A stretch of 42,636 nt of DNA from Ruminococcaceae bacterium UBA4871 (GCA_002399445.1 DHDR01000019.1:271481-314116); one strand, 5' to 3'; counted from the stretch's first letter, positions 23,491-32,258 are shown. Notes: generated by a model not told the origin, from the letters alone. Numbers and translations are program-made.

Positions 23491-26400
23491 ATGAGTGATA
23501 TCACCACTTCGAGCACTTACAGCGTCGGAAATAAAAGCTACAGCAATTCTGGATTTTCCGGACTTGTTTCCGGAATTGACACAGATTCCTTAGTAAAAAA
23601 GCTGCTCTCCGGTACGCAAAGTAAAATTGACAAGCAAGAACAGGCAAAACAAGTTTTGGAGTGGAAACAGGACATGTATCAAGATGCCACCACTTCCATT
23701 AATACTTTCAAAAGTACATATTTTGATACTGCATTTGATTCCTCTCTGCAGACAAATTTGGTGAATCCAGATTTCTTCAATTCCATGACCTCGGCAGTTA
23801 CAAGCGGCTCTGATTGTGTAAAAGTCACCAGCTCTACTCCGGATGCTGTAGTTGGCAATATGCAGGTAGCTGTCACGCAACTCGCATCTGCAGCTCATCT
23901 GGACGGCAGTGCTAGCCTGAGTAGCAACCAAGTGTCCGGCACCATTGACCTTTCCAAATTTACGCCGCGCGTTGTCACATTTGATGTAAAAGATGGAAGC
24001 AATACCAGCAGTGTATCTATCGACCTCGCCGGTGTTTCCAGCACATCAGATTTAGTCAGCAAATTAAACTCCAGCCTAAATACCCACGATGTTTCCGCAC
24101 AGATGACAAACTCCGGCGTGCTTTCTTTTACCACCGGCAATAATTCGATTTCTGTTGCAATTAACAACAGCCAATCAACTGCAAGCGGCCTTTCCACAGT
24201 GGGTTTATCCGGCACTTCCGTCTCCAGCTCTTCCGATACACTTGGCACACAGATTTTGTATGGTGTGAATTCGCCCAATTTAACGGCTGACTGCAATTTC
24301 AACATCTCCCTTAACGGAGTTACAAAACAGATTTCAGTAGATCCTCAAGCAACATATGACTCCGATACAGGAACATACAGCATTACATTGGAAAACGTAA
24401 GGGACGCATTTGAAAAGAGCATCCTAACTGCCTATGGAGGCACAAGCTGCACAAAGAGTGACTCTCCCGATTCCTATGATGGTACGCAGTCCGGATATCT
24501 AAATCTGAAATTTGGAACCTCTAATTCGGATCCTGCTTCTTTTTCACTTTCATTGGCAGATCCTTCTTCCTCCCAATTCACGGTAACTGGCGCAAAAGCC
24601 CTGATGCTTGGAATTACACCGGGCGCCAGCAGCCGTATTTCCACTTCTTCCAAGCTGAGCGAATTGGCAGGAACTGCTTCAGGAGATGTCTATCAATTTA
24701 CGATTAATAATCAGCAATTTACATTTAATGAAGATAATACCCTGTACGATGTGATGAATACCGTTAATAACAGCAGTGCCGGCGTGAAAATGAGCTATTC
24801 TTCCCTGTCGGACAATTTTAGCATGGAGTCAACTTCTACTGGCTCTAATTACGGTATTACGGTATCTCAACAGCAGGGGAATCTGCTGACAAAACTCTTT
24901 GGCACGGTTGACGGCAACACGATTGGTGTCGGAAATAAGGCTTCCGGAACCACATTAGGAACTTCCTCAATTGCTTATAATGGGAACAGTGCCATGCTCA
25001 GCGGAACCATGAATTCTGCCAGTTTCAAAGTCAATATTGACGGAAAAGACTATTCTTTTTCTGCTCCAGCGAAAAATGATTCTGCAGCCTATACGGTTCA
25101 AGAAGCAATTTCAACCATCAGCAATCAGATGAACAGCACGAACATCGGCACCAGTGAAAGTCCCTTGTACCTTGGCAATGTTCTTTCCTTTGAAAAAGAC
25201 GGCAGCGGAAACTACACGGGGAATTTGACCGTTACAGGAAACCACATCGTAAAGTTTGCACAGTCCACCGTACCAGCCTATAAAGCTGACCAAGTGCAGG
25301 AGGAACAGAATACGAATCTTGCTTACCGCATGGGATTTTCAGTTTCCGGTAAAAGCAATATTGCTTCCGAAAACACCACAGTAGGACAGCTCAGTACAGA
25401 GGCTCAGACGGCATTAGAAAGCGTCAGCGGAATAGACAGTTCCACTACATTGACGCAGGCAGCCAGTGAACTGCAAGCATTCGCACAGAACACCGATGCC
25501 AATTCACAAATATCTTTTGATACCACTACCAACCGATTCTCTGCAAATGCTGCTGCGCTGTCGGCCCTGCAAAATTCAAATGTTTGTAAGTTCCTTTTCA
25601 ACGGCCTTTATGACAGCAGCGGCAATTATGTAGGAAATGTGAGCAGCAGCGAGCCTGCCAGCGTAAATGTTTCGCAGGGTACAGATGCTGAAGCCACTAT
25701 TACGATTAATGGTATTCCAACAAGTGTCACCCGCAGCAGCAATACCTTTTCCATGAACGGCGTCAATTTCGAACTGCTGCAAAAGACAGACGACTCTTCC
25801 CCTGCTACCATTTCCACTTCCCGAGATGCTGACACCATCGTTAAAACGGTTAAGGGTTTTGTCGATGATTACAATAAGCTGGTCAAGAGTTTGCGCGCCT
25901 ACACCGATGCAGATCCCACATACCGCGATTATGCACCGCTGACGGATGCACAAAAGGAAGATATGAAAGATTCTGAAATTACGGAGTGGACGACAAAGGC
26001 TAAAGAAGGTTTGCTGCATAATGATGATACAATTCTCACATTTTTAAACAATATGCGTACTGCTCTGTATACCAAGCCTTCTGATTCTCAGTATGCAATG
26101 TACAATATCGGCATTGAAACAGAAGAATACACGGCCGGCAGCAGTTCTATCGGCACTTTAACATTTGATGAAAGTGCATTCCGCAGCGCACTTTCAACGG
26201 ATCCGCAGTCAGTGATGAATTTGTTCACAGACAAAGAAGCAGGTGTTGCCCGGCAGCTCAGTGATGCCTGCGATAATGTTGCTAAAATCAGCCTTGCCGA
26301 TCCGGGAACTCTGGTCCAGCTTTCCGGTGCTGCCAATACTTCCTGGACAAATGCAAACAATGAAATTTACAGTCAAATTAAAGACGTGAATAACAAAATT

Positions 26401-26526
26401 TCTGACCTGAAAGAAAAATATGATGATGAGCGTACCCGCTACTGGAATGAGTTTAACAATATGGAAACTGCGATGTCTAACTTAGATAGTCAGACTAGCT
26501 GGCTTACTTCTGAATTCAGTTCTTGA
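23491..26526 (+). CDS. fliD: Flagellar filament cap protein FliD, oversized
   Basis: Filament cap that directs flagellin polymerisation. It has 1011 residues, about twice the common 450-550. The N-terminal FliD_N part has GLVSGIDTDSLVKKLLSGTQ and ASSAHL-type sequence (QLASAAHLDG). The C-terminal FliD_C part has GFVDDYNKLVKSLRAYTDAD and SSIGTLTFDESAFRSALSTD. The middle ~500 residues are Ser/Thr/Asn-rich and include a hook-IN-like motif (~395-450, TLYDVMNTVNNSSAGVKMSY). The ATG at 23491 has AAAGGAG ten bases upstream; an earlier ATG at 23482 is too close. Confidence 0.95.
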   Translation: MSDITTSSTYSVGNKSYSNSGFSGLVSGIDTDSLVKKLLSGTQSKIDKQEQAKQVLEWKQDMYQDATTSINTFKSTYFDTAFDSSLQTNLVNPDFFNSMTSAVTSGSDCVKVTSSTPDAVVGNMQVAVTQLASAAHLDGSASLSSNQVSGTIDLSKFTPRVVTFDVKDGSNTSSVSIDLAGVSSTSDLVSKLNSSLNTHDVSAQMTNSGVLSFTTGNNSISVAINNSQSTASGLSTVGLSGTSVSSSSDTLGTQILYGVNSPNLTADCNFNISLNGVTKQISVDPQATYDSDTGTYSITLENVRDAFEKSILTAYGGTSCTKSDSPDSYDGTQSGYLNLKFGTSNSDPASFSLSLADPSSSQFTVTGAKALMLGITPGASSRISTSSKLSELAGTASGDVYQFTINNQQFTFNEDNTLYDVMNTVNNSSAGVKMSYSSLSDNFSMESTSTGSNYGITVSQQQGNLLTKLFGTVDGNTIGVGNKASGTTLGTSSIAYNGNSAMLSGTMNSASFKVNIDGKDYSFSAPAKNDSAAYTVQEAISTISNQMNSTNIGTSESPLYLGNVLSFEKDGSGNYTGNLTVTGNHIVKFAQSTVPAYKADQVQEEQNTNLAYRMGFSVSGKSNIASENTTVGQLSTEAQTALESVSGIDSSTTLTQAASELQAFAQNTDANSQISFDTTTNRFSANAAALSALQNSNVCKFLFNGLYDSSGNYVGNVSSSEPASVNVSQGTDAEATITINGIPTSVTRSSNTFSMNGVNFELLQKTDDSSPATISTSRDADTIVKTVKGFVDDYNKLVKSLRAYTDADPTYRDYAPLTDAQKEDMKDSEITEWTTKAKEGLLHNDDTILTFLNNMRTALYTKPSDSQYAMYNIGIETEEYTAGSSSIGTLTFDESAFRSALSTDPQSVMNLFTDKEAGVARQLSDACDNVAKISLADPGTLVQLSGAANTSWTNANNEIYSQIKDVNNKISDLKEKYDDERTRYWNEFNNMETAMSNLDSQTSWLTSEFSS

Positions 26527-26553
26527 AAATAAACTTGAAATGAGGTGGCTGTA

Positions 26554-26955
26554 TTGCCCTTTAATCCTTATCAGGCATATCAAAAGAATTCGGTTATGAC
26601 CATGACGCCTGGAGAAATGCTTTCCAAACTTTATGATAAGATCATAAAGGAACTGACGATTTCCAAAATTAATTTGCAAAAGAAAGACTTTCGCCTTTAT
26701 GCAGACATTGACCGTTCTCTAAAAAAAGCGCAAGTGATTTTGAATTATTTGAAATCCACACTGAATTTTAAATATGACATTGCAAATAACCTAAATATGT
26801 TGTATGATTACTTCATAGAACAGATTTTAAAGGCAAATATGCAAAAGGATCCGAATTTATTGGAAGAAATTATTCCGATGATTTCTAGTCTGCAGGAAAC
26901 CTATCAAAAAGCAGACAAGTTATCCCGCAATGGAGAGACGAGTACACAGGCATAA
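26554..26955 (+). CDS. fliS: Flagellin export chaperone FliS
   Basis: Cytoplasmic chaperone of flagellin, 133 residues. It opens MPFNPYQAYQKNSVMTMTPG, the family signature N-P-Y-x-x-Y-x-x-N-S-V, and the interior has LPEML-like helices (LSKLYDKIIKELTISKINLQ). The start is TTG at 26554 with AGGTGG six bases upstream; a GTG at 26545 lies within that site. It follows fliD closely. No flagellin gene is present in this window. Confidence 0.94.
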   Translation: MPFNPYQAYQKNSVMTMTPGEMLSKLYDKIIKELTISKINLQKKDFRLYADIDRSLKKAQVILNYLKSTLNFKYDIANNLNMLYDYFIEQILKANMQKDPNLLEEIIPMISSLQETYQKADKLSRNGETSTQA

Positions 26956-26993
26956 TTTCCCTATTGCTTATAAACTGAAAGGAGTCATCTGCA

Positions 26994-27359
26994 TTGCTGT
27001 TTGATTCAAAAGTGTTTCATGCTTTGGAAGGCAGCCTGAATGCTTCTCAGCTTCAACAGAAAGCAATTTCGCAGAACCTTGCCAATGTTGAAACTCCAAA
27101 TTATAAATGTAAAAACGTTTCATTCAAAGATGTGCTGAATTCCAGTACGAATAAAAGCAGCACATCAGGTCCTTATGCTTTCCAAACTAGTGTTGAAACA
27201 GAAGATAATACGGAAGCCCGTCCGGATGGCAATAATGTGGATACGGACACGCAGAGTTTGGAACTTTATAAAGGTTATGTGCAGTATTCCTATTTAACGA
27301 GTAAACTGAATGCACAGTTTAATAATTTTAAGTACATTTTAAATAACGCATTCAAGTAA
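26994..27359 (+). CDS. flgB: Flagellar rod protein FlgB
   Basis: Proximal rod subunit, 121 residues with the signature QNLANVETPNYK near residue 35. The C-terminus (LELYKGYVQYSYLTSKLNAQ) is the helix that pairs with other rod subunits. The start is TTG at 26994 with AAAGGAG upstream. It is followed by flgC after 12 bp. The flgB-flgC pair sits far from fliE, with which it usually forms one unit. Confidence 0.95.
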   Translation: MLFDSKVFHALEGSLNASQLQQKAISQNLANVETPNYKCKNVSFKDVLNSSTNKSSTSGPYAFQTSVETEDNTEARPDGNNVDTDTQSLELYKGYVQYSYLTSKLNAQFNNFKYILNNAFK

Positions 27360-27371
27360 GAGGTGTAAAGG

Positions 27372-27818
27372 ATGGCTTTTCTTGGTTCTATGGATATTGC
27401 TGGAAGTGCATTAACTGCAGAGCGATACCGCATGAATGTCGTCATGCAGAATATTTCTAATGCCAGTATTCCGGCAGAAAAAGGAAAAGAACCTTATCGC
27501 AGAAAGCAGCTTGTTTTTGAAGAACGTCCGCTGTCGTTCCAGCAGACTTTACAGAACGCACAAAACACACTGGATACCAGCAAAAGCGGTGGTGTACGGG
27601 TGAAGCAGGTCGTGGAAAGTAACCGTGACTTTAAGCCGGTATATGATCCGGACAACCCGAATGCAAATGCGGAAGGCTATGTGATGTATCCAAATGTTGA
27701 CACAACGGAAGAGCGTGTTGATTTGCTGGCTTCCTCAAATGCATATTCCGCTAACCTGACTGCGCTGAATGTTGTAAAGGCAACCGCCATGAAAGCACTG
27801 ACAATCGGCAATTCCTGA
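27372..27818 (+). CDS. flgC: Flagellar rod protein FlgC
   Basis: Rod subunit, 148 residues. It starts MAFLGSMDIAGSALTAERYR, with NVVMQNISNASIP in place of the common N-x-A-N-A-x-T-x-x motif. The C-terminal stretch (YVMYPNVDTTEERVDLLASS) is the FlgC signature. The ATG at 27372 has AAGAGG upstream. A terminator-like hairpin follows the gene. Confidence 0.95.
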   Translation: MAFLGSMDIAGSALTAERYRMNVVMQNISNASIPAEKGKEPYRRKQLVFEERPLSFQQTLQNAQNTLDTSKSGGVRVKQVVESNRDFKPVYDPDNPNANAEGYVMYPNVDTTEERVDLLASSNAYSANLTALNVVKATAMKALTIGNS

Positions 27819-27855
27819 TTTGGCGCTAAAGAAAAGGCTTTACAATAGGAAAAGT

Positions 27856-27893
27856 AAAGACAGGTGAACTAAATGGAAAGTTTACCTGTCTTT
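27856..27893 (+). terminator. Terminator-like hairpin after flgC
   Basis: A 15-bp stem with one G-T pair joins AAAGACAGGTGAACT (27856-27870) to its complement at 27879-27893, with an 8-base loop. It ends in TTT and a short pyrimidine-rich stretch, so termination may be only partial. Confidence 0.75.
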
Positions 27894-27961
27894 CTTGCGC
27901 TTGCCTGCCAGTTCGTTTTCACAGCAACACTCACAGTCATTTTGGAAAGGGGATTGTTTTT

Positions 27962-28441
27962 TTGCTGCATATGGACACGGAATATTTTGCACAGCGGATA
28001 CAATGTTCCCGTAATGATAAGCAGGAATGTCTGCAGACTATTTACATTATGGCTGAATTCGCCTTTACGACTCATGGCGGCGGGATTCATGCAATGGACG
28101 ATTTTCTTGCCAAAAGCCGCACCCATAATGCAGGTGCATTTCTGATGAATGCCATACAGATTTATATGGATACCAAAAATGTTAACCAACTTCGTACTGT
28201 CCTCTACAACAGCATTATCTGCTCAAACTTGAGCGGGCCACAATTTTTGAATGCAGTAATTATTACGGAAGTTCTAGCAGCATTGCGGGAAGATGAGGAT
28301 ATTGATTTCATTTTTTCTTTCTTGATTCCCTCTTTTTTTGGAATTGATTTTGAAGACACTGCCCGGCAGGCATTTCAGAATTACCGTCGGGTTGCATTGC
28401 TGCGCCAGCATGACACGAATCAAAATGAACCTGAAAATTAA
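27962..28441 (+). CDS. Soluble MotA-cytoplasmic-loop-like protein
   Basis: A 159-residue protein with no membrane segment and no family I can name. The pattern (CLQTIYIMAEFAFTTHGGGI, AMDDFL, FLMNAIQIYMDTKNVNQLRT, then VIITEVLAALREDEDIDFIF) resembles the cytoplasmic portions of MotA: the A-x-x-x-x-x-x-G-G-I-x-A-L-E segment, the D-x-x-x-x-x-x-L segment and the C-terminal E-G-x-x-x-I-x-x-G-E-x-P region. It reads like MotA with the membrane segments removed; this is inferred from pattern, not from an alignment. The start is TTG at 27962 (GGAAAGGGGA eight bases before). It follows flgC and a terminator. Confidence 0.5.
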   Translation: MLHMDTEYFAQRIQCSRNDKQECLQTIYIMAEFAFTTHGGGIHAMDDFLAKSRTHNAGAFLMNAIQIYMDTKNVNQLRTVLYNSIICSNLSGPQFLNAVIITEVLAALREDEDIDFIFSFLIPSFFGIDFEDTARQAFQNYRRVALLRQHDTNQNEPEN

Positions 28442-28512
28442 TATTTCCCATCTTGCTGCCTGCTGATTCCAACATTCCCTGATATCTGTTTCCAGATGAA
28501 TTTCTTACTAAG

Positions 28513-28581
28513 CCCCTGAAAAGTCAAAAAAATAAGGATGCACTATGCATTCCATTTTTTTGGCGGTCTCAGGGGATTTTT
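28513..28581 (+). terminator. Terminator with long A/T-rich hairpin
   Basis: Outer arms CCCCTGA (28513-28519) and TCAGGGG (28569-28575) are followed by ATTTTT. Inside is a second hairpin pairing the region near 28530-28541 (GGATGCA) with TGCATTCC. It ends transcription of the MotA-like gene. The multi-branch shape is unusually elaborate for a terminator. Confidence 0.75.
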
Positions 28582-28632
28582 CATTGAATAGGACAAATTT
28601 ACAAATGAATATATATTTCGGAGGTGATACAG

Positions 28633-28809
28633 ATGGTGAAATCAATTCCGGAAGGACATATTGTCGAAGAATTTAAAATTGGAAATACGTGTATTAAGAT
28701 TTGTGATGATTATTGCCGAAACTGCAGTTCAGGTGAAATCCAACAAATATTAGACCGCTGCGGAGAAATTTGGGCGGAATCTGAAACGCTAAAAGCAAAG
28801 CAGGATTAA
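28633..28809 (+). CDS. Small Cys-containing protein
   Basis: A 58-residue protein with two charged halves around a conserved-looking core: EEFKIGNTCIKICDDYCRNC, followed by EIQQILDRCGEIW. The C-D-D-Y-C-R-x-C cluster could bind metal or form disulfides. Small proteins with a G-N-T-x-I-x-I-C-D-D-Y-C-R core occur in Clostridia and often in mobile elements (recollection, unverified). The ATG at 28633 has a perfect GGAGGTGA upstream. It is convergent with the gene at 28828. Confidence 0.75.
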   Translation: MVKSIPEGHIVEEFKIGNTCIKICDDYCRNCSSGEIQQILDRCGEIWAESETLKAKQD

Positions 28810-28827
28810 TATACAAGAACATATTCC

Positions 28828-30333
28828 CTAGGATTTTCTTTTAACCGTTTTCAGCTCATAATACTGAGAAACAGCTTGATTACGCCAATTGGTAGTGACT
28901 GGTTCAATATCTTTGAAACAAAGCACATAGGGCCTTACCGTAAATTTATCAACTGTTACATTCTGTCCACGATTGCTCCGGTAAATTTTCAACCGATTGT
29001 CCGCTTCTCTGCTGTACTGTTGTGCTTGGCCTGTCCGCAAAGAATCCGCGGCACTCACCGATGTCAACTTATGTATATTGCGGGAACCAACACATGCACA
29101 TGTCAGCAAAACAGCAAAGCAAATTAAAATTGCTGTCATATGCTCTTCCGCAAGCTGGGAACCTGCTTGAAAGACTGCCTCTTCTGCATTCTGTGTCCTG
29201 CGCTTATGGAGTTTGCGTGCTACCCACCCAAGTGAACATATCAGATTGATGAGTAAAAACCAGAAATAGCTGAAGTACACAATATTCAGAAGGCGGTTCG
29301 GTCCTGGAAAGCCAAGAGCATACAGCGGCGGTGTGAACTGTGCTGAAAACAGACAAAAAGAGATTGCCAGCACAAACAATGGCGAAGGCAGCGGCTTCTG
29401 TGCTTTCCTGACAATTCGATAAACCAACGGTGCCAAAAACAGCAGACAAATAAAAATGACCGGAGTCGTCCACTGATATAGAAAATGCAGGGCTGTTTGA
29501 AAGGAAACATAAACGGCATGAAGTGCGTCCGGCGTATTTTGAAAATTCTGTTTGCGAATCGCATTTCCGGGTGCATGGATGCTGATGAAAAGGCCCACAA
29601 GATCCATTCCTAATGTTCCAACGGAAAGCAGCATATCCTGCCTGCGCTTCTGCAGCGCAGAGAGAAACAGTACGGCCAAGACTAGCGCTGTTTCCAATGC
29701 CGTTGTAAAGTTGCTTCCACCTAAAACAAACGACAGAGTCAGTGCCAAAATACCGCACAAAATTTTCAAATGCCGTTTTTCCGTATGGAAGAAATTAATA
29801 ACCAAAGCAAAAACGATCAAAGAAACCCCATAAAATCCGGTATAATAGACGGCCCCATTATACCAATAGATACCTTCTACCGGAGAAGGCATATAGTTGA
29901 GGGATACTGCTGTAATAACAAAGCCAATGATCAGATAACTGCACAAATCCGCATGCATATAGTCACGGAGCACGGTTTTAAGCAAAAAGAATGTTCCAAA
30001 CAAAAACAGCCCTAACGTGAGTAGTGGTGTCAGAAAATACATGTGTTCTCCATACACTGCCGGCTGAACCGCCATCACAAAGATTCCGGAAAACGACCCC
30101 TGCCAGTTAAAATAAGTGTCACGGACCGTGTGCCAAGCTGCAGCAAGCACGGAAAGGAGCGAACCGCTTGTGGCCCATGCCTTGGCAGCCCGCAGACCAT
30201 AAGTAAAATCATCTGCCTCTGGATGGTCATATGGAGCAATCAGCAGAAGTGGTATCATAGCAAGCAAAAACACAGCACAGACAACAACCGTCGGTTTTAG
30301 CAGTTTTGTTTTCAACCGAAACGAAATTTTCAT
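28828..30333 (-). CDS. DUF6056-like polytopic membrane protein
   Basis: A 501-residue integral membrane protein with about 11-12 hydrophobic segments. The first is at ~15-32 and is followed by PYDHPEADDFTYGLRAAKAW. The acidic D-D-x-x-Y motif just outside the first membrane helix is the type found in GT-C glycosyltransferases and the DUF6056 family. A C-terminal extracellular part (~430-501) follows the last helix. Catalysis is not shown by the sequence. The gene has its own clear promoter and is followed, on the other strand, by a small gene. A role in cell-surface glycan or teichoic acid decoration is inferred from neighbours. Confidence 0.7.
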   Translation of the reverse strand: MKISFRLKTKLLKPTVVVCAVFLLAMIPLLLIAPYDHPEADDFTYGLRAAKAWATSGSLLSVLAAAWHTVRDTYFNWQGSFSGIFVMAVQPAVYGEHMYFLTPLLTLGLFLFGTFFLLKTVLRDYMHADLCSYLIIGFVITAVSLNYMPSPVEGIYWYNGAVYYTGFYGVSLIVFALVINFFHTEKRHLKILCGILALTLSFVLGGSNFTTALETALVLAVLFLSALQKRRQDMLLSVGTLGMDLVGLFISIHAPGNAIRKQNFQNTPDALHAVYVSFQTALHFLYQWTTPVIFICLLFLAPLVYRIVRKAQKPLPSPLFVLAISFCLFSAQFTPPLYALGFPGPNRLLNIVYFSYFWFLLINLICSLGWVARKLHKRRTQNAEEAVFQAGSQLAEEHMTAILICFAVLLTCACVGSRNIHKLTSVSAADSLRTGQAQQYSREADNRLKIYRSNRGQNVTVDKFTVRPYVLCFKDIEPVTTNWRNQAVSQYYELKTVKRKS

Positions 30334-30369
30334 TTCATTATCCTCTCATTTCAAGCAAACGTCTGTAAT

Positions 30370-30398
30370 ATTATAGTGGATTAAAATTTGAAATTCAA
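30370..30398 (-). promoter_or_regulatory. Promoter of the DUF6056-like gene
   Basis: On the minus strand, TTGAAT (30393-30398) and TATAAT (30370-30375) are separated by 17 bp, a near-consensus vegetative promoter about 35 bp upstream of the start. Confidence 0.75.
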
Positions 30399-30414
30399 TA
30401 GTGCCCAAAAGACA

Positions 30415-30457
30415 AACAGAGGGAGGTCAGGCAAAAGATGCCCAATCTCCCTCTGTT
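30415..30457 (-). terminator. Terminator after the PdaA-like gene
   Basis: An 11-bp perfect stem, AACAGAGGGAG (30415-30425) with CTCCCTCTGTT (30447-30457), contains a smaller inner hairpin. It lies immediately after the stop codon and is followed in the minus direction by TGTCTTTT. Confidence 0.8.
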
Positions 30458-30459
30458 CT

Positions 30460-31263
30460 CTATTGAATGTCCGTAACGGATCCAAAAGAATAACCCATTT
30501 GCTGCCACTTTGTCAGCAGTTCATCTAAAATTTCAGAATTTGTTTTTGAGGTACAGTGCAACAGCACAATCGCACCCGGATGTGTGCGGGGAAGCAGTTT
30601 CTGAAAAGCCTCCTCCCTGCTGGGCTGTTTATCTTTATACCAATCCACATAAGCAAGGCTCCAGAAAAATGTTTTGTAACCCAGCTCTTTAGCTTGTTTC
30701 AAATTGGACTCTCTGTATTTACCCTGCGGCGGCCGGTAAACACGCGTCATATTTTTCCCCGTGATTTCTTTAAACTTAGTCTCAACACTCCGCAGTTCTT
30801 TCTCAAAGGCAGCCTTCTCGGAAATTTTAGACATATCGTAATGGTGCCAAGTGTGGTTGCCAACTGTATGCCCCTCTGCTACCATCCGCTTAACCAAATC
30901 CGGACGGGTTTGCAAATAATTTCCAACAACAAAAAATGTCGCTTTTACATGATGTTTTTTCAGAGTATCCAAAATTTTGGGGGTATATCCAGCTTCATAT
31001 CCAGCGTCAAAGGTAAGATACAGTTTCTTTTCATGGGTATTTCCCAAATAATATGCCTGATACTGTTTCAGGTATGCTGAAGTAGCATTTCCAACAGGTG
31101 GCTTGCCTGCCTCCTGAAAACTCAGCCCCCAATTAGGATTTGCCGCTTTGGCACCAGTTTCAACACTCGCCTGATAACTCCGGCCTGTCAATAAAACCGC
31201 GATGGCGGCTGCAACCACCACTGCTGCAGTAATGACATGACGTTTCCTAAGAATCAGATACAA
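30460..31263 (-). CDS. pdaA: PdaA-like polysaccharide deacetylase
   Basis: A NodB-family (CE4) deacetylase of 267 residues, membrane-anchored by an N-terminal segment (~10-28). The motif TFDAGYE (~82-88) is the PdaA variant of the usual TFDDG; HTWHH carries the metal-binding histidines, and RPPQGKY and the leucine/His region LLHCTS complete the fold. In Bacillus PdaA makes muramic-delta-lactam in spore cortex peptidoglycan, so the gene suggests a spore former, though other CE4 roles are possible. The start is TTG at 31263 after GGGGGAGGAG. A terminator directly follows it. Confidence 0.85.
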   Translation of the reverse strand: MYLILRKRHVITAAVVVAAAIAVLLTGRSYQASVETGAKAANPNWGLSFQEAGKPPVGNATSAYLKQYQAYYLGNTHEKKLYLTFDAGYEAGYTPKILDTLKKHHVKATFFVVGNYLQTRPDLVKRMVAEGHTVGNHTWHHYDMSKISEKAAFEKELRSVETKFKEITGKNMTRVYRPPQGKYRESNLKQAKELGYKTFFWSLAYVDWYKDKQPSREEAFQKLLPRTHPGAIVLLHCTSKTNSEILDELLTKWQQMGYSFGSVTDIQ

Positions 31264-31331
31264 AACCCACTCCTCCCCCTAATCTTTCTAATTTCTATGC
31301 AAAGCCGGGGTGGATTATGAAAGAAAGATAA

Positions 31332-32030
31332 TTATGCAGACACTGCTTTAACGGTCTGGAACATGGTCTTAATATCATTCCAAACCGAAATCGAATTAAG
31401 ATATTCTAAGTTCAAAGCCATCTTTTTCGGCAAAATTTTCTCAATATAAGTCGTTTCCGGATCTTCATCGGAGGCAGCCAGAATCTCGTCCTCATTTCGG
31501 AAATAAATGCTGCTGGGCGCCGTTACCCCCGGACGCACCAAAAGAGTTGCCATATAAGCATCTTGATAGGCATCCACATATTTGGGTACTTCCGGACGCG
31601 GACCAACAAAGCTCATGGTGCCATTTAGAACATTCAGAAGCTGCGCAAATTCATCCAGCCGGCACTTGCGGATGGCACGGCCGACACGAGTGATGCGCGG
31701 GTCCTGTCCCACTGTAATAGAAAGTCCTTTTTTATCCGCATCTTGCACCATCGTGCGAAATTTAAAGATTCGAAATTTTTTTCCGTATTGTCCGATCCGC
31801 ACTTGCCGATAAAATACCGGACCTTTGGAGTCAATTTTGACAGCAATCGCAGTTATAAGCAGCACCGGTGAAAGAATAATCAACATGAGCAGCGATATCA
31901 CAATATCAAATAAACGCTTGCCCACTAACGCACCACGGTGCTGCTGCAATTTTTCAAAGTAAACTCTTGTTTCGGGATTCTGCATTTTCGGTGGTAAGTC
32001 TTCAAAGTGCAAGGAAATTCCCCATTTCAT
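31332..32030 (-). CDS. Undecaprenyl-phosphate sugar-1-phosphate transferase
   Basis: Bacterial sugar transferase family (PF02397, initiating exopolysaccharide or glycan-repeat synthesis), 232 residues. One membrane segment is at ~42-66 and is preceded by KRLFDI. The catalytic domain has KGPVFYRQVRIG, FKFRTM, RLDEFAQLLNVL and MSFVGPRPEVPKY, all family signatures. It is the short, single-segment form, without the extra N-terminal helices of WbaP. The start at 32030 has no good ribosome site; a TTG nine codons later is a plausible alternative. Sugar specificity is not visible. Confidence 0.92.
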   Translation of the reverse strand: MKWGISLHFEDLPPKMQNPETRVYFEKLQQHRGALVGKRLFDIVISLLMLIILSPVLLITAIAVKIDSKGPVFYRQVRIGQYGKKFRIFKFRTMVQDADKKGLSITVGQDPRITRVGRAIRKCRLDEFAQLLNVLNGTMSFVGPRPEVPKYVDAYQDAYMATLLVRPGVTAPSSIYFRNEDEILAASDEDPETTYIEKILPKKMALNLEYLNSISVWNDIKTMFQTVKAVSA

Positions 32031-32114
32031 TCGAAAGCAGTCAAACGATGCTTTGGGTGCTTTCGTTTTTCGCCTGCAGAAAACAACTTTTCAGCACAAT
32101 TCAAGATATAAATT

Positions 32115-32144
32115 ATTATAGCACATTGCAGAAAATAGATACAA
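32115..32144 (-). promoter_or_regulatory. Promoter of the sugar transferase gene
   Basis: On the minus strand TTGTAT (32139-32144) and TATAAT (32115-32120) are separated by 18 bp. Confidence 0.65.
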
Positions 32145-32175
32145 TTTTTTCATTCTCTTTTCTACTGTCATTTCA

Positions 32176-32204
32176 TTTACAAGCACTGCCAGACACGATA
32201 TACT
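32176..32204 (+). promoter_or_regulatory. Promoter of glcK-galM
   Basis: TTTACA (32176-32181) and TATACT (32199-32204) with 17 bp spacing lie 55 bp before the glucokinase start. It is divergent from the sugar transferase promoter. Confidence 0.7.
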
Positions 32205-32258
32205 TATTTTAATGGTTTCTGTTCTTCACGGAAGCACATTAAAAAGGAGGAAAGCTCA

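Noticed and set aside
27873..28145. Plus-strand ORF starting after flgC
   Set aside because: Its ATG lies in the loop of the terminator hairpin and the frame overlaps the better-supported MotA-like gene.
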